In this document: one piece after another, positions 26,308 through 35,640 of the stretch
How positions within the stretch are numbered: position 1 is the stretch's first letter
How the letters are laid out: each line of letters begins with the position of its first letter
Assembly (NCBI RefSeq): GCF_000709345.1
Contig: NZ_KL448323.1
Span: 1,458,912-1,522,911 of the forward strand
Direction of reading: 5' to 3'
From: Polaromonas glacialis
GTDB lineage: Bacteria > Pseudomonadota > Gammaproteobacteria > Burkholderiales > Burkholderiaceae_C
Length of the DNA stretch: 64,000 bases
Notes under the pieces: model-generated
Seen by the model: only the letters and a program-made list of their open reading frames with translations
Databases searched by the model: none
Told to the model about the DNA's origin: nothing
Translations under genes and position numbers: made by a program

Positions 26308-27281
26308 GACTTGCCTCCGCCAGAAGGCCGCCTGAACCATGTCCAGGGGCGCATCAGCCGATCGCGGCCGACCAGCACCAGCACCACCAGGAACAGGCCA
26401 ATCCAGAAGGTCCAGTACTGGGGCGTGATGGACGACAGGAAATCCTGCAGCAGCTTGAACACAATCGCGCCCGCCACGCCGCCGTACAGCCAGCCGGTAC
26501 CGCCGATCACCAGGATCAGCATGACATCGGCCGAGCGGTGAAACTCGAACAAGTCGAGCGATGCAAACCCCGTGGTCTGGGTCAGCAAGGCGCCTGCCGC
26601 GCCGGCCACGCCTGCCGCCAGTGTGTAGACCATGGCCAGCTTGGCGTTGACCGGAATGCCGATGGCCATGGCGCGCAGCCGGTTGTCGCGAATCGCCTTG
26701 AGCGTCGCGCCGAAGGGCGAATGCACCACCCGGCGCAGCAGCAAAAACAGCACCAGCAACACCGTCAGCGAGTAATACGCCGCCGTGATGCCGTACAGGT
26801 CAAACTCGAACCGGCCCAGCACCGGCCCCATCACCACGCCCTGCAGCCCGTCGGCGCCGCCGGTCAGCCAGTCCAGCTTGTTGGCCAGTTCCAGCAAAAT
26901 CAGGCCGACGCCCAGCGTGACCATCAGCCGCGTCAGGTCGCTGCCGCGCATGATGGAAAACGAGGCGACAAAGCCCAGCAGCGTGGCCACGGCGATGCCG
27001 ACCGCCAGCCCGACCAGCGGATCGGGCATTACCAGCTTGGCGAACAGCGCAGCCGCATAACCCCCCAACCCAAAGAAGGCGGCATGGCCGAGCGAGACGA
27101 TGCCGGTGTAACCCAGGATCAGGTCGAGCGACACGGCAAACAGCGCGACGATGGCGATCTCGTTGATGATGAGCGCGTGGCTGGGCGATAGCACCGGCGC
27201 GGCAAAGGCCAGCAGCCACAGCACCGGCTCCCAGGGCTTGAAGCGGCTGTACTTGAGGAGCGATTGTTGTTGGGCGTTCAT
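26304..27281 (-). CDS. livM: Branched-chain-type ABC transporter permease (LivM-like)
   Basis: 325-residue integral membrane permease with about eight to nine hydrophobic segments. Family landmarks are DLILGYTGIVSLGHAAFFGLGG (near 53-75), RGSDLTRLMVTLGVGLILLE, and the cytoplasmic EAA-like loop LKAIRDNRLRAMAIGIPV (near 195-212) that contacts the ATPases. It is separated from livH by one base. Part of the putative vanillate/aromatic acid importer. Confidence 0.88.
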   Translation of the reverse strand: MNAQQQSLLKYSRFKPWEPVLWLLAFAAPVLSPSHALIINEIAIVALFAVSLDLILGYTGIVSLGHAAFFGLGGYAAALFAKLVMPDPLVGLAVGIAVATLLGFVASFSIMRGSDLTRLMVTLGVGLILLELANKLDWLTGGADGLQGVVMGPVLGRFEFDLYGITAAYYSLTVLLVLFLLLRRVVHSPFGATLKAIRDNRLRAMAIGIPVNAKLAMVYTLAAGVAGAAGALLTQTTGFASLDLFEFHRSADVMLILVIGGTGWLYGGVAGAIVFKLLQDFLSSITPQYWTFWIGLFLVVLVLVGRDRLMRPWTWFRRPSGGGKS

Positions 27282-27282
27282 G

Positions 27283-28155
27283 TCACTTGCCTCCCTTGCG
27301 CACGAAAAGGCCTTGCGGGCGCCAGATCAGAATCGCGATCATCAGGCTGTACACGATGAAGGCGCCCAGCTTGGGGATGTAGTACTTGCCCGCCACATCG
27401 GCAATGCCCAGCAGCAGCGCGGCCAGCAGCGGCCCGGTGATCGAAGACGTGCCGCCCACGGCGACGACGATCAAAAAGTACACCATGAACTTCAGCGGAA
27501 AGCTCGGGTCCAGCCCCAGCACTTCGGCGCCCAGCGCGCCGCCCAGCCCGGCCAGGCCGGAGCCGACGGCAAAGGTGGACAGAAACACGATGTTCACATT
27601 GATGCCCAGCCCGGCCGCGACCCGCTGGTCATCGACCGACGCGCGCAGCCGGCTGCCAAAGCGCGTGTAACCCAGCACATACTGCAGCGCCACCGTCAGC
27701 GCCGCGCACACCGCGATGATGAACAGCCGGTAGTGGCCCATGCCCAGCATCCAGTCGCCGCTGCCCAGTTCGGTGCGGCCCTTGAGCCATTCGGGCAGCT
27801 GCATGATCTGCTGCGTCGAGCCGATGAAGTAGTCCACACTGGCCACCGCCATGAAGACCAGGCCGATGGAAAACAGCACCTGGTCCAGGTGCGGCTTGTG
27901 GTACATGGGCCGGTACAGCGTGCGCTCCAGCACGCCGCCCAGCAGCGCCGAACCAATGAAGGCCAGCGGCAGGCACAGCAGGAAGGGCACCCCAAAGCGC
28001 TGCATCAGCAGCACCGTGATGTAGCCGCCGGCCATGGCAAAGGCGCCGTGCGCCAGGTTGATGAAGTTCATCAGCCCCATGGTGACCGCCAGGCCCACCG
28101 CAAGGATGAAGAGCAGCATGCCGTAGGCAATACCGTCGAAAAGAATGGTCAGCAT
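27283..28155 (-). CDS. livH: Branched-chain-type ABC transporter permease (LivH-like)
   Basis: 290-residue permease with about eight membrane segments. The family start IAYGMLLFILAVGLAVTMGL and MNFINLAHGAFAMAGGYI are clear, as is the coupling loop RFGSRLRASVDDQRVAAGLG (about 180-200). It is separated from livK by 139 bp that contain an inverted copy of the GC-rich repeat, which could adjust the ratio of binding protein to membrane components. Confidence 0.88.
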   Translation of the reverse strand: MLTILFDGIAYGMLLFILAVGLAVTMGLMNFINLAHGAFAMAGGYITVLLMQRFGVPFLLCLPLAFIGSALLGGVLERTLYRPMYHKPHLDQVLFSIGLVFMAVASVDYFIGSTQQIMQLPEWLKGRTELGSGDWMLGMGHYRLFIIAVCAALTVALQYVLGYTRFGSRLRASVDDQRVAAGLGINVNIVFLSTFAVGSGLAGLGGALGAEVLGLDPSFPLKFMVYFLIVVAVGGTSSITGPLLAALLLGIADVAGKYYIPKLGAFIVYSLMIAILIWRPQGLFVRKGGK

Positions 28156-28199
28156 GTTGGGGCCTGATATTCAGAAGCTGCTTGAAAAAGACCATTTCA

Positions 28200-28289
28200 G
28201 GAACGCCGCGGAACCGGCTTTGCCGGGCCGCAGGCGTTGCCCCCTGCAAGGGGGAAACAGGCTACACGCAGTGAGCCTGGATGGGGGTG
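28200..28289 (-). repeat. GC-rich extragenic repeat, inverted copy in the liv operon
   Basis: CGGAACCGGCTTTGCCGGGC, CGCAGGCGTTGCCCCCTGCA, AGGGGGAAACAGGCTACACG and CAGTGAGCC are the reverse complement of the blocks at 5514-5600. It lies between livK and livH and can form a CCCCCTGCAAGGGGG hairpin, so it might terminate or stabilise the livK transcript. Confidence 0.7.
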
Positions 28290-28294
28290 CGCAA

Positions 28295-29467
28295 TTACTT
28301 GGTCTTGCCCGGGTCCTTGACGTCCTTGACCACGTCGAATTCCACGTTGTAGAGCTGGCCGTCCTTGCGCTCGACCTTGCGCAGGTAAATGTCCTGTACC
28401 ACGTCGCGCGTCTGCGCGTCGATGAACATCTTGCCGCGCGGGCTCTCGAAAATCTGGCCCTTCATGCCGGCCAGCAGCGCATCGCCGCCGCCCTGGCCTT
28501 TGCTGATTTTGAGGGCCTCATAAATCACCCGCATGCCGTCATAGCCGCCGACCGCCATGAAATTGGGCCGCATGCCGTTATTGGCCTTGCCAAAGGCCTC
28601 CACAAACTTCTTGTTCATGGCCGAAGGATGGGAGGCCGAGTAATGATGGGAAGTGACCACGCCCACCGCAACGTCGCCCATCTCATTGAGCTGGTCGTCG
28701 TCGGTCACGTCGCCGGTGCCGATCAGCTTGATACCGGCCTTGTCCAGGCCGCGCTCTGCAAATTGCTTCATCACGGCCGCGCCCGCGCCGGACGGCACGA
28801 ACACGAACAGCGCGTCAGGCTTGGCATCCCGCACCTTTTGCAGGAACGGCGCAAAGTCGGGGCCGCGCAAGGGCACGCGCAGCGATTCGGTGACCTGGCC
28901 GCCGTTAAAGGTCAGGCGTTCCTTGAAGAACTTTTCCGCATCAATGCCGGGGCCGTAGTCCGACACCAGCGTGACGACCTTCTTGATGCCGTTCTTGGGC
29001 GCCCAGTCGGCCAGCGCAACCGAGGCCTGCGGCAGCGTGAAGCTGGTCCGAACGATGTAGGGCGAAGCCTGCGTGATGCTCGACGTGGCCGCAGCCATCA
29101 CCACCATGGGCGTCTTGGACTGGGTGGCAATCGGCGCGGTGGCCATGGCCGACGGCGTGATGCCGAAGCCGGCCAGCACATTGACCTTGTCATTGACCAC
29201 CAGTTCCTGCGCCAGGCGGCGCGTCGCGTCGGGCAACGAGGTGTCGTCCTTCACGATCAGCTGGATCTTCTTGCCGGCCACGGTGTCGCCGTGCTGCGCC
29301 ATGTACAGGCGGGCAGCGGCCTCGATCTGCCGGCCGGTGGTGGCCTGCTGGCCGGTCATCGGCAGGATCAGGCCGATCTTGAAGGTGTTGTCCTGAGCGA
29401 TGGCGCCGGTAGCGGTGAATGCCACGGTGGCGAGGGCGATGGCGTGAAGGAAGTGGCGTTTTTGCAT
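28295..29467 (-). CDS. livK: Liv-type ABC transporter periplasmic binding protein
   Basis: 390-residue periplasmic binding protein. A Sec signal peptide covers residues 1-24 (HFLHAIALATVAFTATGAIA, cleavage before QDNTFKIG). The mature part has the type I periplasmic fold: IGLILPMTGQQATTGRQIEAA, DDTSLPDATRRLAQELV, LVSDYGPGIDAEKFFKE, and GGYDGMRVIYEALK near the end. Transporters of this class beside aromatic catabolic genes often take up aromatic acids. Its location directly upstream of livHMGF and vanAB suggests vanillate, which is inference. Confidence 0.85.
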   Translation of the reverse strand: MQKRHFLHAIALATVAFTATGAIAQDNTFKIGLILPMTGQQATTGRQIEAAARLYMAQHGDTVAGKKIQLIVKDDTSLPDATRRLAQELVVNDKVNVLAGFGITPSAMATAPIATQSKTPMVVMAAATSSITQASPYIVRTSFTLPQASVALADWAPKNGIKKVVTLVSDYGPGIDAEKFFKERLTFNGGQVTESLRVPLRGPDFAPFLQKVRDAKPDALFVFVPSGAGAAVMKQFAERGLDKAGIKLIGTGDVTDDDQLNEMGDVAVGVVTSHHYSASHPSAMNKKFVEAFGKANNGMRPNFMAVGGYDGMRVIYEALKISKGQGGGDALLAGMKGQIFESPRGKMFIDAQTRDVVQDIYLRKVERKDGQLYNVEFDVVKDVKDPGKTK

Positions 29468-29531
29468 GGTTGTTGTCTCCTGGATATGAAGTTTTATGGT
29501 TGCCGGTTGCCCGGCGCTGGCAAGAGTGCTT

Positions 29532-30314
29532 TCACTCGTTTCTGCTGCGCTTGCGTATCAACCCCACGCCGGGCATCTGGCCGTGGCGTGGGTTGCGCAC
29601 CGCCTCGCGCAGGTTGCGCTGCGCCAGGCGGGAATGCTCGCGCATGATGGCTTCGGCGCGCGCGCCCTCGCGGTTTTCAATTGCGTCGAGCACCTGGCAA
29701 TGCTGGTCCTGCGCCACGACGAGCATGTCGCGCGACTGCGGCGAGTTGGCCTGCACGACCACGAAGGCCGAAGGCGATGCGAACGGCAGGCTGGCCACGC
29801 GCTCCAGCTCGCGGCCCATGAACGCGCTGCCCGACAATTCGCCAAGCAGACCATGGAACTGCTCATTCAGCACCACGTAGCGCGAAAAGGCGTCGTCGTT
29901 CAGCGCCACCTCGCTCAGCAATTCATCGATCCGATGCAGACATTCCCGTGCTTCGGCCAGCACGACCGGCGCCACGCCGCGCTCGGCGGCCAGCCGCGCG
30001 GCCATGCCCTCGATGGTGCCGCGCAACTCGATGGCATCGGCCACGTCGCGTTCAGAGAAAGTGCGCACCGCATAGCCGCCGTTAGGCAGCGCCTGCAGCA
30101 GGCCTTCGAGTTCCAGCCGCATCAGCGCGGCGCGAATGGGCGTGCGCGAAACACCGAGCTTTTCAACAATCGATAGTTCGGCAATACGCGTCCCGCCCGA
30201 CAATTCGCCAGCCAAAATCATTTCGCGTAGCCTGATTTGCACCTTGACCACTTGCGAGCTGCCTTCTTCAGGTAGATCGGTCGTCAGGTTGTTCAGATGA
30301 TTTTGCCGGCTCAT
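29532..30314 (-). CDS. vanR: GntR-family (FCD) regulator, VanR-like
   Basis: 260-residue repressor. The winged helix-turn-helix at about 25-85 (LREMILAGELSGGTRIAELS, VEKLGVSRTPIRAALMRLEL) is followed by an FCD ligand domain at about 95-230. Its metal/ligand residues appear in AIELRGTIEGMAARLAAERG and NEQFHGLLGE. It heads the liv-vanAB block on the same strand. A perfect palindrome eight bases upstream of its start codon suggests autorepression. The name VanR is inferred from context. Confidence 0.75.
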   Translation of the reverse strand: MSRQNHLNNLTTDLPEEGSSQVVKVQIRLREMILAGELSGGTRIAELSIVEKLGVSRTPIRAALMRLELEGLLQALPNGGYAVRTFSERDVADAIELRGTIEGMAARLAAERGVAPVVLAEARECLHRIDELLSEVALNDDAFSRYVVLNEQFHGLLGELSGSAFMGRELERVASLPFASPSAFVVVQANSPQSRDMLVVAQDQHCQVLDAIENREGARAEAIMREHSRLAQRNLREAVRNPRHGQMPGVGLIRKRSRNE

Positions 30315-30322
30315 AAATACGT

Positions 30323-30334
30323 AATGTATACATT
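30323..30334. promoter_or_regulatory. 12-bp perfect palindrome upstream of the GntR regulator
   Basis: AATGTATACATT. FCD-type GntR proteins bind short palindromes of this kind. It is centred 15 bp before the regulator's start codon, placed to block its promoter. I did not find an equally good copy before livK or vanA. Confidence 0.5.
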
Positions 30335-30559
30335 TTTTGCCTAGAACTGGCGAAATATCGATGTTATTGGGGTATGTACTTAAGAATATGTATTCAATGA
30401 AGATCGAAAAGAAAACAAATTCCCGGTAAGCATGTCAATCTCACCGCAGGCATCGGGGCTTACTGCCTGCAGCCAGTGAAGCCTCCCATTGGGATCACGG
30501 CTTATTTGGCGTAAAGACTGATGGCGGCATCGTGATCCGGCCACTATGGACGCGCCACG

Positions 30560-31816
<1,257 letters not shown>

Positions 31817-31858
31817 TTAGGTCTCTTTGCCCAGCATCGCCAGCACCCGTCAGGCACT

Positions 31859-31897
31859 TTGCGCGATGAAAGAGACTATTGTGCGATGATCGCGCAA
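31859..31897. promoter_or_regulatory. Triple-motif IclR-type operator between pobA and pobR
   Basis: Three copies of TTGCGCGAT: plus strand at 31859-31867, plus strand at 31879-31887 (TTGTGCGAT, one mismatch), minus strand at 31889-31897. The last two form a palindrome with one central base, and the first is a direct repeat shifted by exactly 20 bp. The same layout of a palindrome plus a 10-bp-spaced direct repeat is known for PobR/PcaU operators in Acinetobacter. Confidence 0.65.
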
Positions 31898-32736
31898 TGA
31901 TTGCGAGCCTACCCATTCGCACCGCCGGCGCTTTTCCCATCGCCAAAGCCGACCGGATCGACGGTATGGCCCGGGGCATGGCAGTGCTGGAGAGTTTCGA
32001 TACCCAGCGCCAACGGCTCAATGCCACGCTGGCAGCCGAGCGGACAGGTCTGACACGGGCAGCTGCGCGCCGCCATTTGCTGACGCTGGCCCATCTGGGC
32101 TACCTGGAGACAGACGGCGGCTTTTTCTGGCTTTCAACCAAGGTGCTGCGGTTTTCGGGCAGTTACCTGGCTACAGCGCGTTTGCCGCGCGCGGTGCAGC
32201 CGATGCTGAACCGGCTGGCGGTGCAGGCAAGAGAATCGTTCTCGGCGGCGGTGCTCGATGGCGACGAGGTGGTCATCGTCGCGCGCAGCGGCTTCGAATG
32301 GAGACGTTCGCCGGATGACAAAGCGCCTGTCGCCGCGGTGCTTGCCTACGGGCTGCACCTGGGCGCGCGGCTGCCAGCGCATGCGACCTCGACCGGGCAG
32401 GTGCTGCTGGCCGCCAAGTCCAAAACCGAATTCAATGCCTGGCTGAAGGCCCGGCTAGACAGCGGCGGACTGCCTCGGCTGACCGTGCATACCACCACCG
32501 ACGCCCGCAAGCTCAAGATGCTGGTCGAACGGGCGCGGCTCGATGATTTTTGCCTTGCCGCCGAAGCGCATGAGTTGGGCGTGCATGCCTTGGCTGTTCC
32601 ACTGCGCGACATGCAGGGGCGCACCGTGGCAGCGCTCAACGTCGTCACAACGCCGCAGCGGCTGGCTGGCGAAAACCGGCGTGACCTGCTGTCGCTGCTG
32701 CTCGACGCGGCGCGTGAGTTGCGGCCGCTGGTGTAG
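31897..32736 (+). CDS. pobR: IclR-family regulator of pobA
   Basis: 279-residue regulator with an N-terminal winged helix-turn-helix (about 15-80: MARGMAVLESFDTQRQRLNA, ERTGLTRAAARRHLLTLAHL) and a GAF-like IclR effector domain. Signatures include LSGSYLATA-like linker, HLGARLPAHATSTGQVLLAA and ELGVHALAVPLRDMQGRTVA. Divergence from pobA indicates activation by 4-hydroxybenzoate. A TTG codon at 31879 would also open the frame but lies in the operator palindrome, so ATG 31897 is preferred. Confidence 0.85.
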   Translation: MIASLPIRTAGAFPIAKADRIDGMARGMAVLESFDTQRQRLNATLAAERTGLTRAAARRHLLTLAHLGYLETDGGFFWLSTKVLRFSGSYLATARLPRAVQPMLNRLAVQARESFSAAVLDGDEVVIVARSGFEWRRSPDDKAPVAAVLAYGLHLGARLPAHATSTGQVLLAAKSKTEFNAWLKARLDSGGLPRLTVHTTTDARKLKMLVERARLDDFCLAAEAHELGVHALAVPLRDMQGRTVAALNVVTTPQRLAGENRRDLLSLLLDAARELRPLV

Positions 32737-32804
32737 AAAAACTGCTGGGAGCGTCCATGCCTGTAGCGAGACGCTGTTCGGTTGCATGGCGCTTTGCCGC
32801 CCGT

Positions 32805-33698
32805 TCAGCGCTTGAGCCGGATCTGGTTGGGCAGCGGCACCGAGCGGCGCAGTACCTCCTCGCCCAGCCATTGCGCGGCACGCCAGGCACGACGGGTCAC
32901 CGTGGGCAGCGGCATCTGCTGGTAGTCGTCGTTGAACACCTCGAAGCTGTAGTCGCCCCGGTAGCCCAGCGCGTGCAGCCGGCCCACCAGCGCGGCCAAT
33001 GCCTCGCTGTGCACGCCCTCGCCCGGAAACACCCGGAAATGCCGCGCCGTGTCAATGCGCTCCTGCACCGACTTGATGTCCAGCCACATGAAGTCCGCCA
33101 GCTGCACCAGGAAAATCTTCTGCGGGTCCAGCATCTCCAGCTCATCGAGCGAAGTCTGGGTGGCGAACAGGTGAAAAGAGTCCAGGCCCAGCCCCAGGTT
33201 GGGCATGTCGGCCTGGCAGATGAGGTCCCAGGCCTGCGGGAACTCGCTCACGGTGCGGCCCCAGGACAGCGCTTCGTAGGCGATCTTGATGTTCATCGGA
33301 ATGGCCAGAATCGCCAGCTTGCGCAAGTCCTTCACAATCGCTCCCGAGTCGCCGCTGGCATGCACCGAGGTGGACGAGCACACCAGCAGCAGCCGGCAGC
33401 TTAGGGCCGCGCACATCTCCAGCATCGCCTTGGCAATGTCGATCTTGTAGGCGTGCAGGTGGCCCGACAGGCCTTCAAAATCGCGCAGCACCTGAAAGCC
33501 GGTGACGCGCAGGCCGCTGGCCTTGACCGCCGCGACCGCCGCGTCCAGGCCGCCGGGGTGGCCGACCAGGTCGCGCGCGGCCAGCATGATCTGGCCAAAT
33601 CCGGCATCGCGCACGGCCTGGAGCTTGGCCTCAAGAGGCCCGGCCAGCGAGATCGTGTCCATGCCGAAGTCGCCGATGTTGCCGCTGTAGTGGGTCAT
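32805..33698 (-). CDS. Xylose isomerase-like TIM barrel, stand-alone homologue of the QuiC N-domain (putative 3-dehydroshikimate dehydratase)
   Basis: 297-residue AP-endonuclease/xylose-isomerase-type barrel. It is colinear with the first half of the fused protein at 35641-37557 and keeps the presumed metal ligands: E in IAYEALSWG, D in LGLGLDSFHLF, Q in IFLVQLADF, E in YSFEVFNDDY. It may therefore dehydrate 3-dehydroshikimate to protocatechuate. It is the last gene of the quinate/shikimate block and follows, by 20 bp, a gene matching the other half of QuiC. A sugar isomerase role cannot be excluded. Confidence 0.75.
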   Translation of the reverse strand: MTHYSGNIGDFGMDTISLAGPLEAKLQAVRDAGFGQIMLAARDLVGHPGGLDAAVAAVKASGLRVTGFQVLRDFEGLSGHLHAYKIDIAKAMLEMCAALSCRLLLVCSSTSVHASGDSGAIVKDLRKLAILAIPMNIKIAYEALSWGRTVSEFPQAWDLICQADMPNLGLGLDSFHLFATQTSLDELEMLDPQKIFLVQLADFMWLDIKSVQERIDTARHFRVFPGEGVHSEALAALVGRLHALGYRGDYSFEVFNDDYQQMPLPTVTRRAWRAAQWLGEEVLRRSVPLPNQIRLKR

Positions 33699-33718
33699 GA
33701 TGCGTTCTCCTGCCTGAA

Positions 33719-34627
33719 TCAGCGTGCGTTGTGGACCAGCTCGAAGCTGACGCTGCCCATCCAGGTGCGGGTCAGTGCTCCGCGCCCTTCGGTGTGCACG
33801 CCGCGCGACTCGATGAATTCCACGCCGCGCTGGCCAAGTTCTGCCACGGCGGCGAGCACGTCCGGGCAGCCCAGGCCGATGCGCTGCAGGCTTTCCTCAC
33901 CTTCGACCTCCAGCACGCTGGCGTCGGGCTCGATCAGCTGCAGGTAAAACGTCGAGCCTGCCGGGCACGGGCTGCGCAGGATGCGCCCCTTGGGCAAGAT
34001 GCCAAAGCGCTGGCCGGCGGGCAGTTCGACAAAGCCGAGCAGCTCGCGGTAGAACTCGGTCCAGTCGTCGCTGCGGTCGGTGCCGATGTACTGCACCAGG
34101 CCGAAAAAATGCAGCCCGGCCACTTCCGGCGGATGCTGGTCCACCGTCGGAATCGGGACAAAGTCCACGTCGTAGATGGAGAACTGGGCGTAGCGGTCAA
34201 TAAAGTAGATGCGGCTCGTGCCGACGCCGTGGATGGCCGGGATGTTCAGCTCCATGACCTCGACGCGCGGCGGCACCGCCCAGGCGCCTTTTTCCAGCGC
34301 GTGGGCATGCGCGGCGGCGGCATCGCGCACGCGCAGCGCCACGGCGGCAAGCACCGGCTTGTCGCCCGGCGCACCAGCGCCGGGCAAGGCGGGAATGTGC
34401 GCGTCGACGATGACGTTCATGCCGCCCTGGCGGTAGAGCATCACCTCGCGCGAACGGTGCCGGGCGATGGGGCGAAAGCCCATCATCTCCAGCACCTGGC
34501 CCAGCGCCTGCGGCTTGGCCGTGGCGTATTCGATGAACTCGATGCCGTCGAGCCCCAGCGGGTTCGGCGCCGGGGCAATCGCTTCGCGGTCTGGCGCGGC
34601 GGCGGGGGTCTGGGTCGGGTTGCTCAT
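33719..34627 (-). CDS. VOC-fold protein resembling 4-hydroxyphenylpyruvate dioxygenase, stand-alone homologue of the QuiC C-domain
   Basis: 302 residues from MSNPTQTPAAAPDREA with two vicinal-oxygen-chelate halves: LDGIEFIEYATAKPQALGQV at the N-terminus and AGLHFFGLVQYIGTDRSDDW from about 160. A His in the second half and the C-terminal Glu (SFELVHNAR) fit HPPD iron ligands. The middle His expected in true HPPD is not evident (IGLGCPDVLAAV). With its neighbour it reproduces the two domains of QuiC as separate genes. Tyrosine catabolism genes are absent, so true HPPD is unlikely. Confidence 0.72.
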   Translation of the reverse strand: MSNPTQTPAAAPDREAIAPAPNPLGLDGIEFIEYATAKPQALGQVLEMMGFRPIARHRSREVMLYRQGGMNVIVDAHIPALPGAGAPGDKPVLAAVALRVRDAAAAHAHALEKGAWAVPPRVEVMELNIPAIHGVGTSRIYFIDRYAQFSIYDVDFVPIPTVDQHPPEVAGLHFFGLVQYIGTDRSDDWTEFYRELLGFVELPAGQRFGILPKGRILRSPCPAGSTFYLQLIEPDASVLEVEGEESLQRIGLGCPDVLAAVAELGQRGVEFIESRGVHTEGRGALTRTWMGSVSFELVHNAR

Positions 34628-34727
34628 GGTCGCGATCCTGTTCAATGGTTGAAGCCTGTCATTGCGTTTCTGGCGTCAATGGCGCCAGCGGGTGGCCAGG
34701 CTGGCCCGACCGCCGGTTTCCATGATG

Positions 34728-35561
34728 TCAGTAATTGAGCGCGGCGAGTGAACGCAGCACGTCGGCGGTGGTGGTCGGGAAACCGAAAAATTCCAGGTAG
34801 GCCGGAATCTGCTCGAACAGCATGTCCGAGCCGACCTGCACCGGGCAGCCGCGCTCCTGCGCGGCGGTGAGGAACGCGGTCATCTCGGTGCGCATGACGA
34901 CCTCGCCGACGAAGGTGGTCGGAGCAAGGCGCGAGATGTCCATCGGCAGCGCATCCCCCTCGTTCATTCCCATCGGCGTGGCGTTGACCACCAGGTCGAA
35001 GCCGGCCGGGTCGTTCGAGCCGGTGTACACGTCGAGCAGGGGGTAATGCTTTTTCAGCCGCCCGGCCAGGCTTTCGCAGGACGCGGTGTGCATGTCGTAC
35101 AGGCTGATCGCGCCAATGCCGCTGGCGGCCAGCGACGCGGCAATCGCCGAGCCGACGCCGCCGCAGCCGACCACCAGCGCGCGCGCGCCGTCCAGCCGCA
35201 AGCCCTTGCGCAGCACGCCGCGCACAAAGCCTTCGCCGTCAAACATGTTGCCTTCGAGCTTGCCGTCGGCGCCGCGCCGCACCGCATTGCACGAACCGGC
35301 CACTTCGACGGTCGGGGTGACGCGGTCGAGCAGTCCGAGGGTCGTGACCTTGTGCGGCATGGTAATCAAGGCGCCGCGAATATTGGTCAGCGTGAACACG
35401 GCGCGCAGGAAGGCCGGGTAGTCGGCGCTCTGGCAGCCCATGGGCATGACCCGGGCATTCACGCCGATGTGCTCGAAGTACGGGTTGTAGATCATCGGCG
35501 CCTTGAAAGCATGCGTGGGGAAGCCGATGTGGGCAATGAGTTCGGTGTTGCCGTTGATCAT
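34728..35561 (-). CDS. Shikimate/quinate dehydrogenase (AroE-like)
   Basis: 277-residue NAD(P)-dependent dehydrogenase. The substrate-binding lysine is in ITMPHKVTTLG (family NVTVPHK), the nucleotide loop is LVVGCGGVGSAIAASLAASG at about 128-147, and VNATPMGMN marks the cofactor domain. The usual GxNTDxxG is replaced by NMFDGEGFVRG, as in catabolic quinate/shikimate dehydrogenases and RifI-like paralogues. Setting between quiC and the split quiC homologues, with catabolic aroQ nearby, supports oxidation of quinate or shikimate rather than biosynthesis. Start ATG 35561 is the first to give the family N-terminus. Confidence 0.82.
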   Translation of the reverse strand: MINGNTELIAHIGFPTHAFKAPMIYNPYFEHIGVNARVMPMGCQSADYPAFLRAVFTLTNIRGALITMPHKVTTLGLLDRVTPTVEVAGSCNAVRRGADGKLEGNMFDGEGFVRGVLRKGLRLDGARALVVGCGGVGSAIAASLAASGIGAISLYDMHTASCESLAGRLKKHYPLLDVYTGSNDPAGFDLVVNATPMGMNEGDALPMDISRLAPTTFVGEVVMRTEMTAFLTAAQERGCPVQVGSDMLFEQIPAYLEFFGFPTTTADVLRSLAALNY

Positions 35562-35640
35562 GATTTTTTCTCTGGATATGCGCCCGCCGAGCGTCAATTT
35601 GGATTGGCACTGGACGGGCAATGAAAGGTGCTTGCGGCGC

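Noticed and set aside
31879..31896. TTG start giving six extra residues for the IclR regulator
   Set aside because: The codon lies inside the operator palindrome; the ATG at 31897 is a better start.
33719..34627. Annotation as true 4-hydroxyphenylpyruvate dioxygenase of tyrosine catabolism
   Set aside because: One of the three iron ligands is not evident, no hmg or tyrosine genes are near, and the neighbour is a QuiC-type barrel.
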